The notes beneath the pieces are model-generated. The model was not told the DNA's origin. It saw nothing but the letters and a program-made list of their open reading frames with translations, and searched no databases. Below, piece after piece: positions 55,602 to 63,302 of a DNA stretch of 64,000 bases (positions are counted from its first letter, which is position 1; every line of letters begins with the position of its first letter). The translations under genes and the position numbers were made by a program. Source of the DNA: Mucilaginibacter rivuli (lineage in GTDB: Bacteria > Bacteroidota > Bacteroidia > Sphingobacteriales > Sphingobacteriaceae); NCBI RefSeq assembly GCF_019391655.1, contig NZ_JAHXPQ010000003.1, forward strand, positions 1-64,000. Direction: 5' to 3'.

Positions 55602-57719
55602 TTATCGTGCAAACGCCATAGCAACACCGCCGTCAACGTTCAGCATGTTACCGGTTGATTTGCTCAACAAACCACCTGTAAATGCGAAACATGCGTTAGC
55701 GATGTCATCAGGTAATATAATTTCGTTCAGTAAAGTACGTTTCGCGTAGTAGGCAGGCAATTCGGCAACGGTAATTCCGTATGCTTTTGCACGGCCTTCT
55801 GCCCAGCCACCAGCCCAGATATTACTATCGCTGATAACGGCATCAGGGTTTACTACGTTCACACGGATCTTATCAGCGCCAAGCTCCGCAGCGTTCAACC
55901 TGCTCAGGTGTAATTGAGCAGCTTTCGCCGATCCGTAACCTGCGTTATTAGGGCCGCTTACCAAAGCGTTCTTACTTACAATGTTGATCACATCGCCACC
56001 AATGGCTTGTTTTTTCATTACAGCAACGGCAGCCTGGGTAACAAAGAACTGGCCTTTTACCAATACATCATATAACAGGTCCCAGTCTTTTTCAGCATGG
56101 TCGCCTATGGTTTTTGATATTGATAAACCTGCATTGTTTACAATGATATCAACACCGCCAAATGCTAAGGCAGCGGTATCCATTGCAGCTAAGATCTGGC
56201 CTTCGTTAGTTACATCCATTACGGCTGTAGCGTACGAATCTTTACCAAATTCTTTCTTAAATTCTTCGCCTGCGGTTTCTAAACGCTCGGCGTTCATATC
56301 GTTAAGGATAACTACGGCACCTTCGGCAACAAATTTCTTAGCGATAGCTTTGCCAATACCGCCCGCGCTGCCCGTAATTAAGGCAATACGGCCCGATAAT
56401 GCTTTAGGCTTAGGCATACGTGAAAGCTTCGCTTCTTCTAACAACCAATACTCAATGTTAAAAGCTTCCTGGCGCGGTAATGAGGTGTATTCAGAAATTG
56501 CTTCCGCACCTTTCATTACGTTAATGGCGTTGGTGTAAAACTCTGCCGCAACGCGGGTAGTTTGTTTATCTTTAGAGAAAGAGAACAAACCCACACCAGG
56601 ATATAATATAATAACCGGGTTAGTATCGCGGATAGCAGGGCTGTTTGGATGTTTGCAAGTCTCGTAGTACTCGGTGTACATTTTGCGGTAAGCTTCGAAA
56701 GCCGGGGCTAAACGGTCTTTTATCGCTTGTACATCGCTTAAGTCTTCGTTTGGTTTCAGATCTAAAACTAACGGGCTGATCTTGGTACGTAAAAAGTGAT
56801 CCGGGCAGCTGGTACCTAACGGTGCCAAACGGTCAAGATCGTTAGAGTTGATGAACTCTAATACACGAGGATCATCAGTAAAGTGGCCAATCATGTTACG
56901 CTGGCTCGAAGTGAAACCACGCAGTATAGGCGCAATAGCTGCCGCTTGTTTTTTACGATCAGCTTCCGGTAAGCTGGTAACTTTCTGGCCACCAAAAACA
57001 GGACCTTTTTTGCCGTAGTTTGCTTCAAGGTATTCAGCGCATTTTTCAATTACTTCTAAGGTGTTGATATAGCTTTCGTAAGCGGTATCGCCCCAGGTAA
57101 ATAAACCGTGCGAGCCTAACATAATACCACGGATGCCCGGGTTCTCATCTAAACAGGCTTTTAATTGCAGGCCTAATTCAAATCCTGGTTTTTTCCATTC
57201 AACCCAACCTATCTGGCCATCGAATAATTCTTGTGTAATCTTTTTACCATCTTTTGCTGCCGCGATTGCGATAGCCGCATCCGGGTGCAAGTGGTCGATA
57301 TGAGCGAAAGGTAAGAAACCGTGTAACGGTGTATCAATTGAAGGCGCTTTTGATGATAGGTCAAAAATGCAGTGATTGAACAGTTCTACCATTTCATCTT
57401 CGTGCTCAACGCCACGATAGATATTTTTAAGGCTGCGTAAACGGTCAACGTAAAGTGCGGCCAATCCGCTTGCTTTTAACGTGCCTAAATCGCCACCAGA
57501 ACCTTTTACCCACATTACCTCAGTTTCCTGGCCGGTTAACGGGTCTTTAGCCTGTGCTTTGCATGATGTGTTTCCGCCACCATAATTAGTCAGGCGAAGA
57601 TCGGCACCTAAAAGGTTTGAGCGATATATTAAAAGGGCAACTTCGTCGCCAGCCAATTTAGCTGCTTCCGCTTCGTCCCATAAATAGCTCACGTGCTTAA
57701 ATTGTGTTGTTGTAGACAT
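55602..57719 (-). CDS. rhaD: bifunctional rhamnulose-1-phosphate aldolase / L-lactaldehyde dehydrogenase (SDR)
   Basis: This 705-residue fusion has an N-terminal class II aldolase domain (about 1-420), with GGGNTSCK, the zinc histidines in DTPLHGFLPFAHIDHLHPDA, and GSHGLFTWG. The C-terminal short-chain dehydrogenase (about 425-705) has TGSAGGIGKAIAKKF, NNAGLS, and YGSAKAAQ (Tyr-x3-Lys). It cleaves rhamnulose 1-phosphate to DHAP and L-lactaldehyde, then oxidises the aldehyde, corresponding to RhaEW-type proteins. It lies between rhaT and rhaM in the operon. Confidence 0.94.
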   Translation of the reverse strand: MSTTTQFKHVSYLWDEAEAAKLAGDEVALLIYRSNLLGADLRLTNYGGGNTSCKAQAKDPLTGQETEVMWVKGSGGDLGTLKASGLAALYVDRLRSLKNIYRGVEHEDEMVELFNHCIFDLSSKAPSIDTPLHGFLPFAHIDHLHPDAAIAIAAAKDGKKITQELFDGQIGWVEWKKPGFELGLQLKACLDENPGIRGIMLGSHGLFTWGDTAYESYINTLEVIEKCAEYLEANYGKKGPVFGGQKVTSLPEADRKKQAAAIAPILRGFTSSQRNMIGHFTDDPRVLEFINSNDLDRLAPLGTSCPDHFLRTKISPLVLDLKPNEDLSDVQAIKDRLAPAFEAYRKMYTEYYETCKHPNSPAIRDTNPVIILYPGVGLFSFSKDKQTTRVAAEFYTNAINVMKGAEAISEYTSLPRQEAFNIEYWLLEEAKLSRMPKPKALSGRIALITGSAGGIGKAIAKKFVAEGAVVILNDMNAERLETAGEEFKKEFGKDSYATAVMDVTNEGQILAAMDTAALAFGGVDIIVNNAGLSISKTIGDHAEKDWDLLYDVLVKGQFFVTQAAVAVMKKQAIGGDVINIVSKNALVSGPNNAGYGSAKAAQLHLSRLNAAELGADKIRVNVVNPDAVISDSNIWAGGWAEGRAKAYGITVAELPAYYAKRTLLNEIILPDDIANACFAFTGGLLSKSTGNMLNVDGGVAMAFAR

Positions 57720-57760
57720 TGTGTGTTGTTAAATTATGTGTGATGATTTTTTGTTTGTGA

Positions 57761-58891
57761 TTATTTGCTTGATTGAATTTGTGCTGTTTTTGGCGCATCA
57801 GCAGGCTTAACCGAGTTACCGTATCCTACAATTACTACCGAAAGAATAATGGTAATGATACCTATCCACACGGTTGAAAATGCTTTTGTGCTTACACCTT
57901 TCCACTCCTTTAATATAAGGCCCCACATATTCGCTATCAGGATGATGAAAGCCATGTGTAAAATCCATGAGCTTGCGCCGTTACCTAACTTGCTTTCGCC
58001 CATGCCGTAGAAGAAGAATTGTAAGAACCAGGTTGTTCCGGCCAAAGCCGAAAAAATGTAATTCTTTAATAGTGGTGTTTCTTTATTAGTATAGTCGCCA
58101 AATGTTTTGTTACGGGCATTCAATATCATGCACCATACAAAGTTAGTGGTTAAACCGCCCCATAGTATAACAATATAAGTAACGTTGTTTTTGTAAAGGA
58201 AGTGTGTGTTTGCGTCAACAACGTGATTTGCTGCTCTCCATGCATCATCAGCATGTTTGGCCATATCTGCGCCGGCATCAATACCAAATGCGAAACAAGC
58301 GCTCAATACACCTGATACGATAGCAACGGCAATACCCATACCAAAACGGTAATCTTTGTTCTCGTTAGCAACGGCTCCTTCTTTTTTCAGGTCGCGTTCT
58401 TTTAATGTACCAGCTCTTCCACATATAATGATACCCAAAACGCAAACCAGTATACCTACTAAAACTAACTGGCCCCAGTGGGTAGTAGCTAAAATACCGA
58501 TGCTGTCTTTCCCGTCTTTAGGTACAAACTGGTAATACACAGCCGGAACAAGCGCGCCAAATACCGAGCATAAACCTAATATAATGGTACTGCCTAATGA
58601 TACACCTAAATAACGTACACCTAAACCATAAGTTAAACCGCCAATACCCCAAAGTAACCCAAAAATATAAGTGTAAGTTAAAATAGAGCCGTTTGTGGCT
58701 TTTATAATATCCATAAAGCCAGGAACAGTTAAATAAGCTGCTACCGGCGGAACGATAAGCCAGGAGAATATCCCTCCCACTATCCAGAAACTTTCCCAGG
58801 CCCAACCTTTTACTTTTTTGTATGGGATATAAAAGCTACCCGAGGCAAAACCGCCTATGAAGTGAAAAATAACACCAAAAATTACTTGCAT
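57761..58891 (-). CDS. rhaT: L-rhamnose-proton symporter RhaT
   Basis: This 376-residue inner-membrane protein has ten predicted helices. The N-terminus FHFIGGFASGSFYIPYKKVKGWAWESFW and the segment LWGIGGLTYGLGVRYLGVSLG match RhaT of the drug/metabolite transporter superfamily. It imports L-rhamnose with a proton. It is the first gene of the operon, divergent from the GntR-type regulator, with a 382-base regulatory region between. Confidence 0.94.
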   Translation of the reverse strand: MQVIFGVIFHFIGGFASGSFYIPYKKVKGWAWESFWIVGGIFSWLIVPPVAAYLTVPGFMDIIKATNGSILTYTYIFGLLWGIGGLTYGLGVRYLGVSLGSTIILGLCSVFGALVPAVYYQFVPKDGKDSIGILATTHWGQLVLVGILVCVLGIIICGRAGTLKERDLKKEGAVANENKDYRFGMGIAVAIVSGVLSACFAFGIDAGADMAKHADDAWRAANHVVDANTHFLYKNNVTYIVILWGGLTTNFVWCMILNARNKTFGDYTNKETPLLKNYIFSALAGTTWFLQFFFYGMGESKLGNGASSWILHMAFIILIANMWGLILKEWKGVSTKAFSTVWIGIITIILSVVIVGYGNSVKPADAPKTAQIQSSK

Positions 58892-59090
58892 TTATAGATT
58901 TATTTATATTGGTTACAAAGAGGATTTAAAAGTAGAAAAGTAGGTTTAAACAGCCGTCATGGTCTGTCATGTTTTAAAGCATTTTTAATTATTGATTAAT
59001 TTTACTAACCAAAATATCGAAAAAATGTACCGGGGGATAACATAGTTTCGTTTATTATTGCAGATTTGTTAAAATTGCATGAGCAAAAAA

Positions 59091-59124
59091 ACGAGTTTTA
59101 ATTAACAAGGACGGGGTTTTAATT
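59091..59124. promoter_or_regulatory. direct repeat in the rhaT-regulator intergenic region
   Basis: ACGAGTTTTAATT (59091-59103) is repeated as ACGGGGTTTTAATT (59111-59124). The TTTTAATT cores are 21 bases apart, about two helical turns, fitting side-by-side protein binding. The rest of the 382-base gap is AT-rich with no ORF. Confidence 0.4.
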
Positions 59125-59136
59125 GTAAAATAATTA

Positions 59137-59146
59137 ATACCGGTAT
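59137..59146. promoter_or_regulatory. candidate operator ATACCGGTAT
   Basis: This perfect 10-base palindrome lies 127 bases before the regulator start and about 245 bases upstream of rhaT. GntR-type dimers usually bind short palindromes. No second copy is seen in the gap, so the match may be coincidental. Confidence 0.35.
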
Positions 59147-59273
59147 ACTATTTCTTGCGAAAACTATGTAATCTTGTAGTCCGAACCAAATTATTTTTGA
59201 TTTTACGGCCAATATTTATTGATACTTAACCGGATAGCCTATCGTTTAATTTATACCAATACACCTGTATTTA

Positions 59274-60305
59274 ATGAAGCAACCCCCTATTTTTGAATGT
59301 ATCTACATTGATTATTACTCATCAACGCCTAAATACCTGCAGCTGGCAAATTCCATCATCAACTGCATAAGCGATGGTAAGATCAGTAAGAACGATATAC
59401 TGCCATCAATTAATGAGTTAAGCTATAATTTCGAGATATCACGCGATACGGCAGAGAAGGCATATAAATACCTTAAAAAAATAGGATTATTGGGCTCTGT
59501 TCCTGGCAAGGGATATTATGTTAAAAGCACCGACAGGAGCCACAAACTGAAAGTTTTTTTACTATTCAACAAATTAAGCTACCACAAAAAACTGGTTTAT
59601 GACTCCATAGTCGAATCGTTAGGCGAAATGGCCGCGGTTGACCTATATATATACAACAATGATTTTTCGCTGTTTAAAAAGCTGCTCCAAAACAAAAGCG
59701 ATGATTATACCCACTATGTAATTATCCCCCACTTTTTAGAGGGCGGTGAAAAAGCGCACGAGATCATCAACACCATACCGAAAGAAAAGCTGATATTACT
59801 GGATAAGCTTATACCCGGTGTTGATGGCGATTTTGCCGCAGTTTACGAAAACTTTGAACACGATATTTATCACGCGCTCGAGCTTGCGCTGGAGCAGTTA
59901 AGCAAATACCATACGGTAAAGATCATTTTCCCGGAGAACTCATACTTCCCTGATGAAATATTAAAAGGATACTATAATTTTTGCCACCAATACGCCTTTA
60001 ACTGCAAAGTTGTGCACCATATAGAAACCGAACAAATAGGTAAAGGCGAAGCTTTTATTAACTTGATGGAAAGCGACCTGGTAACCCTGATAGAACGCAT
60101 CATATCTACCGACCTTAAAGTAGGTACAGATGTTGGTGTGATATCGTATAATGAAACGCCACTTAAAAAGATCATCCTGAACGGACTTACCACTATTTCT
60201 TCAGATTTCCAGGCGATGGGCGAAAAAACTGCACATTTGATACTAAATAGTTCAACAGAACACATAGAAACACCATTTTATCTCACTTTAAGGGCTTCTT
60301 TGTAA
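59274..60305 (+). CDS. GntR-family regulator with periplasmic-binding-like sensor, probable rhamnose regulator
   Basis: This 343-residue regulator has a winged helix (about 15-85; LPSINELSYNFEISRDTAEKAYKYLKKIGLL, GKGYYV) fused to a LacI-type periplasmic-binding-like effector domain (about 90-343; VGVISYNETPLKKII, TISSDFQAMGEKTAHLIL). It is divergent from rhaT, so it most likely senses rhamnose or an intermediate and controls the operon. This architecture is typical of Bacteroidota sugar regulators. The ligand is inferred only from context. Confidence 0.87.
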   Translation: MKQPPIFECIYIDYYSSTPKYLQLANSIINCISDGKISKNDILPSINELSYNFEISRDTAEKAYKYLKKIGLLGSVPGKGYYVKSTDRSHKLKVFLLFNKLSYHKKLVYDSIVESLGEMAAVDLYIYNNDFSLFKKLLQNKSDDYTHYVIIPHFLEGGEKAHEIINTIPKEKLILLDKLIPGVDGDFAAVYENFEHDIYHALELALEQLSKYHTVKIIFPENSYFPDEILKGYYNFCHQYAFNCKVVHHIETEQIGKGEAFINLMESDLVTLIERIISTDLKVGTDVGVISYNETPLKKIILNGLTTISSDFQAMGEKTAHLILNSSTEHIETPFYLTLRASL

Positions 60306-60472
60306 AAAACCAACCATTTAAGGCTCAAAAAAGCCCAGAAAAAAAATATTTTTACCTTTTTATATAAATATCGACGCTTTTTTTGCTTTTTATTGTAAAA
60401 ATGGCTGCGAAAATGATTTTTTCCTGCTTTTTTTAACTACTAACTCCATATAGTATATCCTGTAATTATTTT
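60306..60472. other. AT-rich spacer, nothing recognised
   Basis: This low-complexity gap has several T runs (for example CGCTTTTTTTGCTTTTTATTG and CTGCTTTTTTT) and a weak GGCT/AGCC hairpin at 60322-60335. No ORF or clear signal is seen before the Rrf2 promoter box. Confidence 0.5.
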
Positions 60473-60480
60473 TAATTTTG
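60473..60480 (+). promoter_or_regulatory. TAnnTTTG -7 box of Rrf2 gene
   Basis: TAATTTTG matches the Bacteroidota -7 consensus, 55 bases before the ATG at 60536. Confidence 0.4.
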
Positions 60481-60535
60481 CAGTAAGCAATAAAATGATT
60501 TTCTTTATATAATATTTCAACAGTTTTTTCGCTAT

Positions 60536-60973
60536 ATGCTTTCAAAAAAGACAAAATATGCAATTAAAGCTTTAGTTAGCTTGGGAAAAATGGCAGGCAA
60601 CCCACCTGTTCAGATCTCGAAAATTGCAGAACAAGAGAAAATCCCAAAAAAATTCCTCGAACAAATACTATTAGACCTGCGAAATGCCGGTTATTTATAT
60701 AGTAAAAAAGGCGCAGGTGGCGGTTACAGCCTAAATAAAGACCCCAAAGACATTTATTTGGTGCAAATTATGCGCATAACCGATGGCCCTATTGCTATGG
60801 TACCTTGTGCAAGCTTAAATTTTTATCATAAATGCGAAGAGTGTAAAGCCGAAGGTACATGCGGAATCCGCAGCGTATTTGTTGACGTGCGCGATGCGAC
60901 TTTGAAAATTTTAAGCGAAACCAGTATTTCCGATATTATTAACCGCGAAGTAGACCTCATAGGTGAGATTTAA
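60536..60973 (+). CDS. Rrf2-family transcriptional regulator
   Basis: This 145-residue protein has an N-terminal winged helix (SKKTKYAIKALVSLGKMA, QISKIAEQEKIPKKFLEQILLDLRNAGYLYSKKGAGGGY) and four cysteines in the dimerisation loop region (Cys91, Cys100, Cys103, Cys109). Three cysteines here are the Fe-S ligands in IscR/NsrR, so a cluster or metal is plausible. It sits upstream of sulfite reductase and siroheme genes and probably regulates sulfur assimilation in response to sulfide, cysteine or Fe-S status. Confidence 0.9.
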   Translation: MLSKKTKYAIKALVSLGKMAGNPPVQISKIAEQEKIPKKFLEQILLDLRNAGYLYSKKGAGGGYSLNKDPKDIYLVQIMRITDGPIAMVPCASLNFYHKCEECKAEGTCGIRSVFVDVRDATLKILSETSISDIINREVDLIGEI

Positions 60974-61040
60974 GGATCAGCAAAAAGTCAGAATTTTAAT
61001 AATTTATAAAATAGTCTATCATTTCTATATACATTATATA

Positions 61041-61048
61041 TATATTTG
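61041..61048 (+). promoter_or_regulatory. TAnnTTTG -7 box upstream of sulfite/nitrite reductase
   Basis: TATATTTG matches the Bacteroidota -7 consensus and would start a transcript near 61054 with a leader of about 140 bases containing structured RNA and a terminator. Confidence 0.45.
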
Positions 61049-61053
61049 TAGCA

Positions 61054-61193
61054 TAAAAACAGGAATATAGCCCGGCATCATTAAAAGGCGCATTTCTGTT
61101 GTGATGCAGGAGTTGGAGCAGAAAAAAAATTAACTAACCCTCTTCAGTTTTAGCCGGAGAGGATTTTTTTTTAGATAAAAGCATTAATAGCAT
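61054..61193 (+). promoter_or_regulatory. structured leader of the sulfite/nitrite reductase gene, candidate attenuator
   Basis: A stem GCATCA/TGATGC (61075-61080, 61102-61107) encloses a 21-base loop. The loop's TTTCTG (61093-61098) can pair with CAGAAA at 61119-61124, forming a pseudoknot, or with AACAG upstream (61058-61062), a competing pairing. AGG(A)GTTGG (61108-61116) can pair with CTAACCCT (61134-61141), which would disrupt the downstream terminator stem. It resembles no riboswitch class I can name. Confidence 0.45.
61139..61172 (+). terminator. intrinsic terminator in reductase leader
   Basis: CCTCTTC pairs with GGAGAGG (one G-T) across a 10-base loop and is followed by nine Ts, ending 21 bases before the reductase ATG. 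There is no room for a promoter after it, so transcripts of the gene must read through it. Confidence 0.75.
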
Positions 61194-63293
61194 ATGCAAA
61201 GTTTTAGGACCGAATTAGAAAATCCGGTTGTTGAAAAGGATATTATTGACCTTGAACACAAGATACGCCAGTTTCGCGAAGGAAAGATACACGACGAGAA
61301 ATTCAGGAGCCTGCGTTTAGCCCGTGGTGTGTATGGGCAGCGCCAGCAAGGTGTACAAATGGTGCGTATCAAACTACCTTTTGGCAAGGTTACTTTTAAG
61401 CAATTGCTAAAAATAGCCGATATATCTGATGAGTACGCGAGCCGTAACCTGCACTTAACCACACGCCAGGACATACAAATACACTACGTAAGTTTAGAGC
61501 GCACACCCGAATTATGGGCAAAATTAGAGCAAGATGATGTTACCCTGCGCGAAGCCTGTGGTAACACTGTACGTAATGTAACGGCCTCCCCTAACGCTGG
61601 CATTGATCCGTTAGAGCTGTTTGATGTATCGCCATACGCTCATGCTACTTTCGAATACTTTTTGCGTAACCCGATATGCCAGGAAATGGGTCGCAAATTC
61701 AAAATATCATTCTCATCAAGCGAAGCCGATACCGCTTTCTCATTTATTCACGATCTGGGTTTTATCCCGAAAGTAAAAGTTGAGAACGGCGAAGAAAAAC
61801 GTGGCTTTAAGGTAATGCTGGGTGGTGGCTTAGGCGCGCAACCTGCATTAGCACACATTGTACATGAGTTTTTGCCCGAAGACCAGCTAATACCATATAC
61901 TGAAACCGTTATCCGCGTGTTTGACCGTTATGGCGAACGCAGCAACCGCAATAAGGCACGTTTAAAATTCCTTATCGCAAAATTAGGCCTTGATGAAGTT
62001 TTACGCCTTATTGATGAAGAACATATAGCTATTAAAAACAAAAGTTACATTGTTAACCGCGATACTGTACCGCAGCCTGCAATACCTTCAAATAAACACC
62101 TCGAAATTGAAATAAGCAAGCCAACGCATTATAAACATTGGTTAGCTACAAACGTTTTTGAGCAAAAGCAAAAAGGTTTTTATGGTGTATATATTAAGGT
62201 TGAAGTTGGCGATATCCCTACCGAACAGGCCCGTAAACTGGTTGATGCCATTCGCCCTTATGTTGCTGACGAGATACGCATTACCCCTAACCAGGGTTTA
62301 TTATTAAAATATGCTACAAAAGAGGCGCTGCCTCATTTGTTCAATGTCTTATCAGAATTAGGTTTAGCTAAACCGGGTTTTGACAGCGTTGCCGATGTAA
62401 CTACCTGCCCCGGAACAGATACCTGTAACTTAGGCATATCAAACAGCATGACCTTTGCACGTGTGTTGGAAGACCTGATATACAGCGAATATGAAGACCT
62501 TATTTATAACCGCGAGATCAAGATCAAAATAAGTGGCTGTATGAACAGCTGCGGCCAGCATGGTTTGGCGCATATTGGTTTCCACGGCAGCTCATTAAAG
62601 GCACAAGGTAAAGTATTACCATCAATGCAGGTATTGCTTGGTGGCGGTACTGTTGGTGATGGCGTTGGCCGTGCAGGCGATAAAGTAATTAAAGTACCTG
62701 CCAAACGTGCTACCGATGTAATGAGGATGGTTTTAAACGATTACAAAGCCAATACGGTTGAAGGTGAGACCTTCTTATCCTATTACGATAAACAAGGTAA
62801 GGATTATTTTTACCAGATGTTAAAACCACTGGCCGACCTGACCAACCTGAAAGACGAAGAATTTGTTGACTGGGGCCACGAAGAAACCTTTGAGACCGCT
62901 ATTGGTGTTGGTGAGTGTGCCGGTGTGGTGATAGACCTTATCGCGACCCTACTGTTTGAAGCAGACGAAAAGTTTGACTGGGCACAGGGTGCATATGATA
63001 AGGGCGCTTTCGCGGATTCGATCTACCATGCTTACAGCGTATTTATCAGCGCGGCTAAAGCCTTATTGCTGGATAAAGGTGTAAACAGCTCAACCCACGC
63101 AGGTATTATACGCGAGTTTGATAACCATTATGTAGCTACCGGCGAGGTTGAAGTAAACGGCACCTTTAACGATCTTATTTTACAGATCAACAAAAACGAG
63201 CCATCAGAAGCCTTTGCTACACAGTACTTACAACAAGCTAAAGTTTTTTTGCAAAGTGTAAAAGATAAACGAGAAGCATTAATACAGGCATAA
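61194..63293 (+). CDS. siroheme sulfite/nitrite reductase with C-terminal HEPN-like domain
   Basis: This 699-residue cytosolic enzyme has two ferredoxin-like half-domains and siroheme/[4Fe-4S] domains. The cluster cysteines are Cys405-x5-Cys411 (TCPGTDTC) and Cys449-x3-Cys453 (SGCMNSCGQH). Arg-rich anion-site segments (ASRNLHLTTRQDIQ, ACGNTVRNV) match the family. About 120 residues at the C-terminus (KGAFADSIYHAYSVFISAAKALLLDKG) form a helical HEPN-like extension absent from E. coli CysI. It reduces sulfite to sulfide or nitrite to ammonia; context (Rrf2, siroheme gene) favours sulfite assimilation. Confidence 0.9.
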   Translation: MQSFRTELENPVVEKDIIDLEHKIRQFREGKIHDEKFRSLRLARGVYGQRQQGVQMVRIKLPFGKVTFKQLLKIADISDEYASRNLHLTTRQDIQIHYVSLERTPELWAKLEQDDVTLREACGNTVRNVTASPNAGIDPLELFDVSPYAHATFEYFLRNPICQEMGRKFKISFSSSEADTAFSFIHDLGFIPKVKVENGEEKRGFKVMLGGGLGAQPALAHIVHEFLPEDQLIPYTETVIRVFDRYGERSNRNKARLKFLIAKLGLDEVLRLIDEEHIAIKNKSYIVNRDTVPQPAIPSNKHLEIEISKPTHYKHWLATNVFEQKQKGFYGVYIKVEVGDIPTEQARKLVDAIRPYVADEIRITPNQGLLLKYATKEALPHLFNVLSELGLAKPGFDSVADVTTCPGTDTCNLGISNSMTFARVLEDLIYSEYEDLIYNREIKIKISGCMNSCGQHGLAHIGFHGSSLKAQGKVLPSMQVLLGGGTVGDGVGRAGDKVIKVPAKRATDVMRMVLNDYKANTVEGETFLSYYDKQGKDYFYQMLKPLADLTNLKDEEFVDWGHEETFETAIGVGECAGVVIDLIATLLFEADEKFDWAQGAYDKGAFADSIYHAYSVFISAAKALLLDKGVNSSTHAGIIREFDNHYVATGEVEVNGTFNDLILQINKNEPSEAFATQYLQQAKVFLQSVKDKREALIQA

Positions 63294-63302
63294 TATTTAC
63301 CT

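Noticed and set aside
61054..61130. Known SAM riboswitch (SAM-I or SAM-II) in the reductase leader
   Set aside because: The conserved core sequences of those classes are not present; only the general stem/pseudoknot layout is similar.
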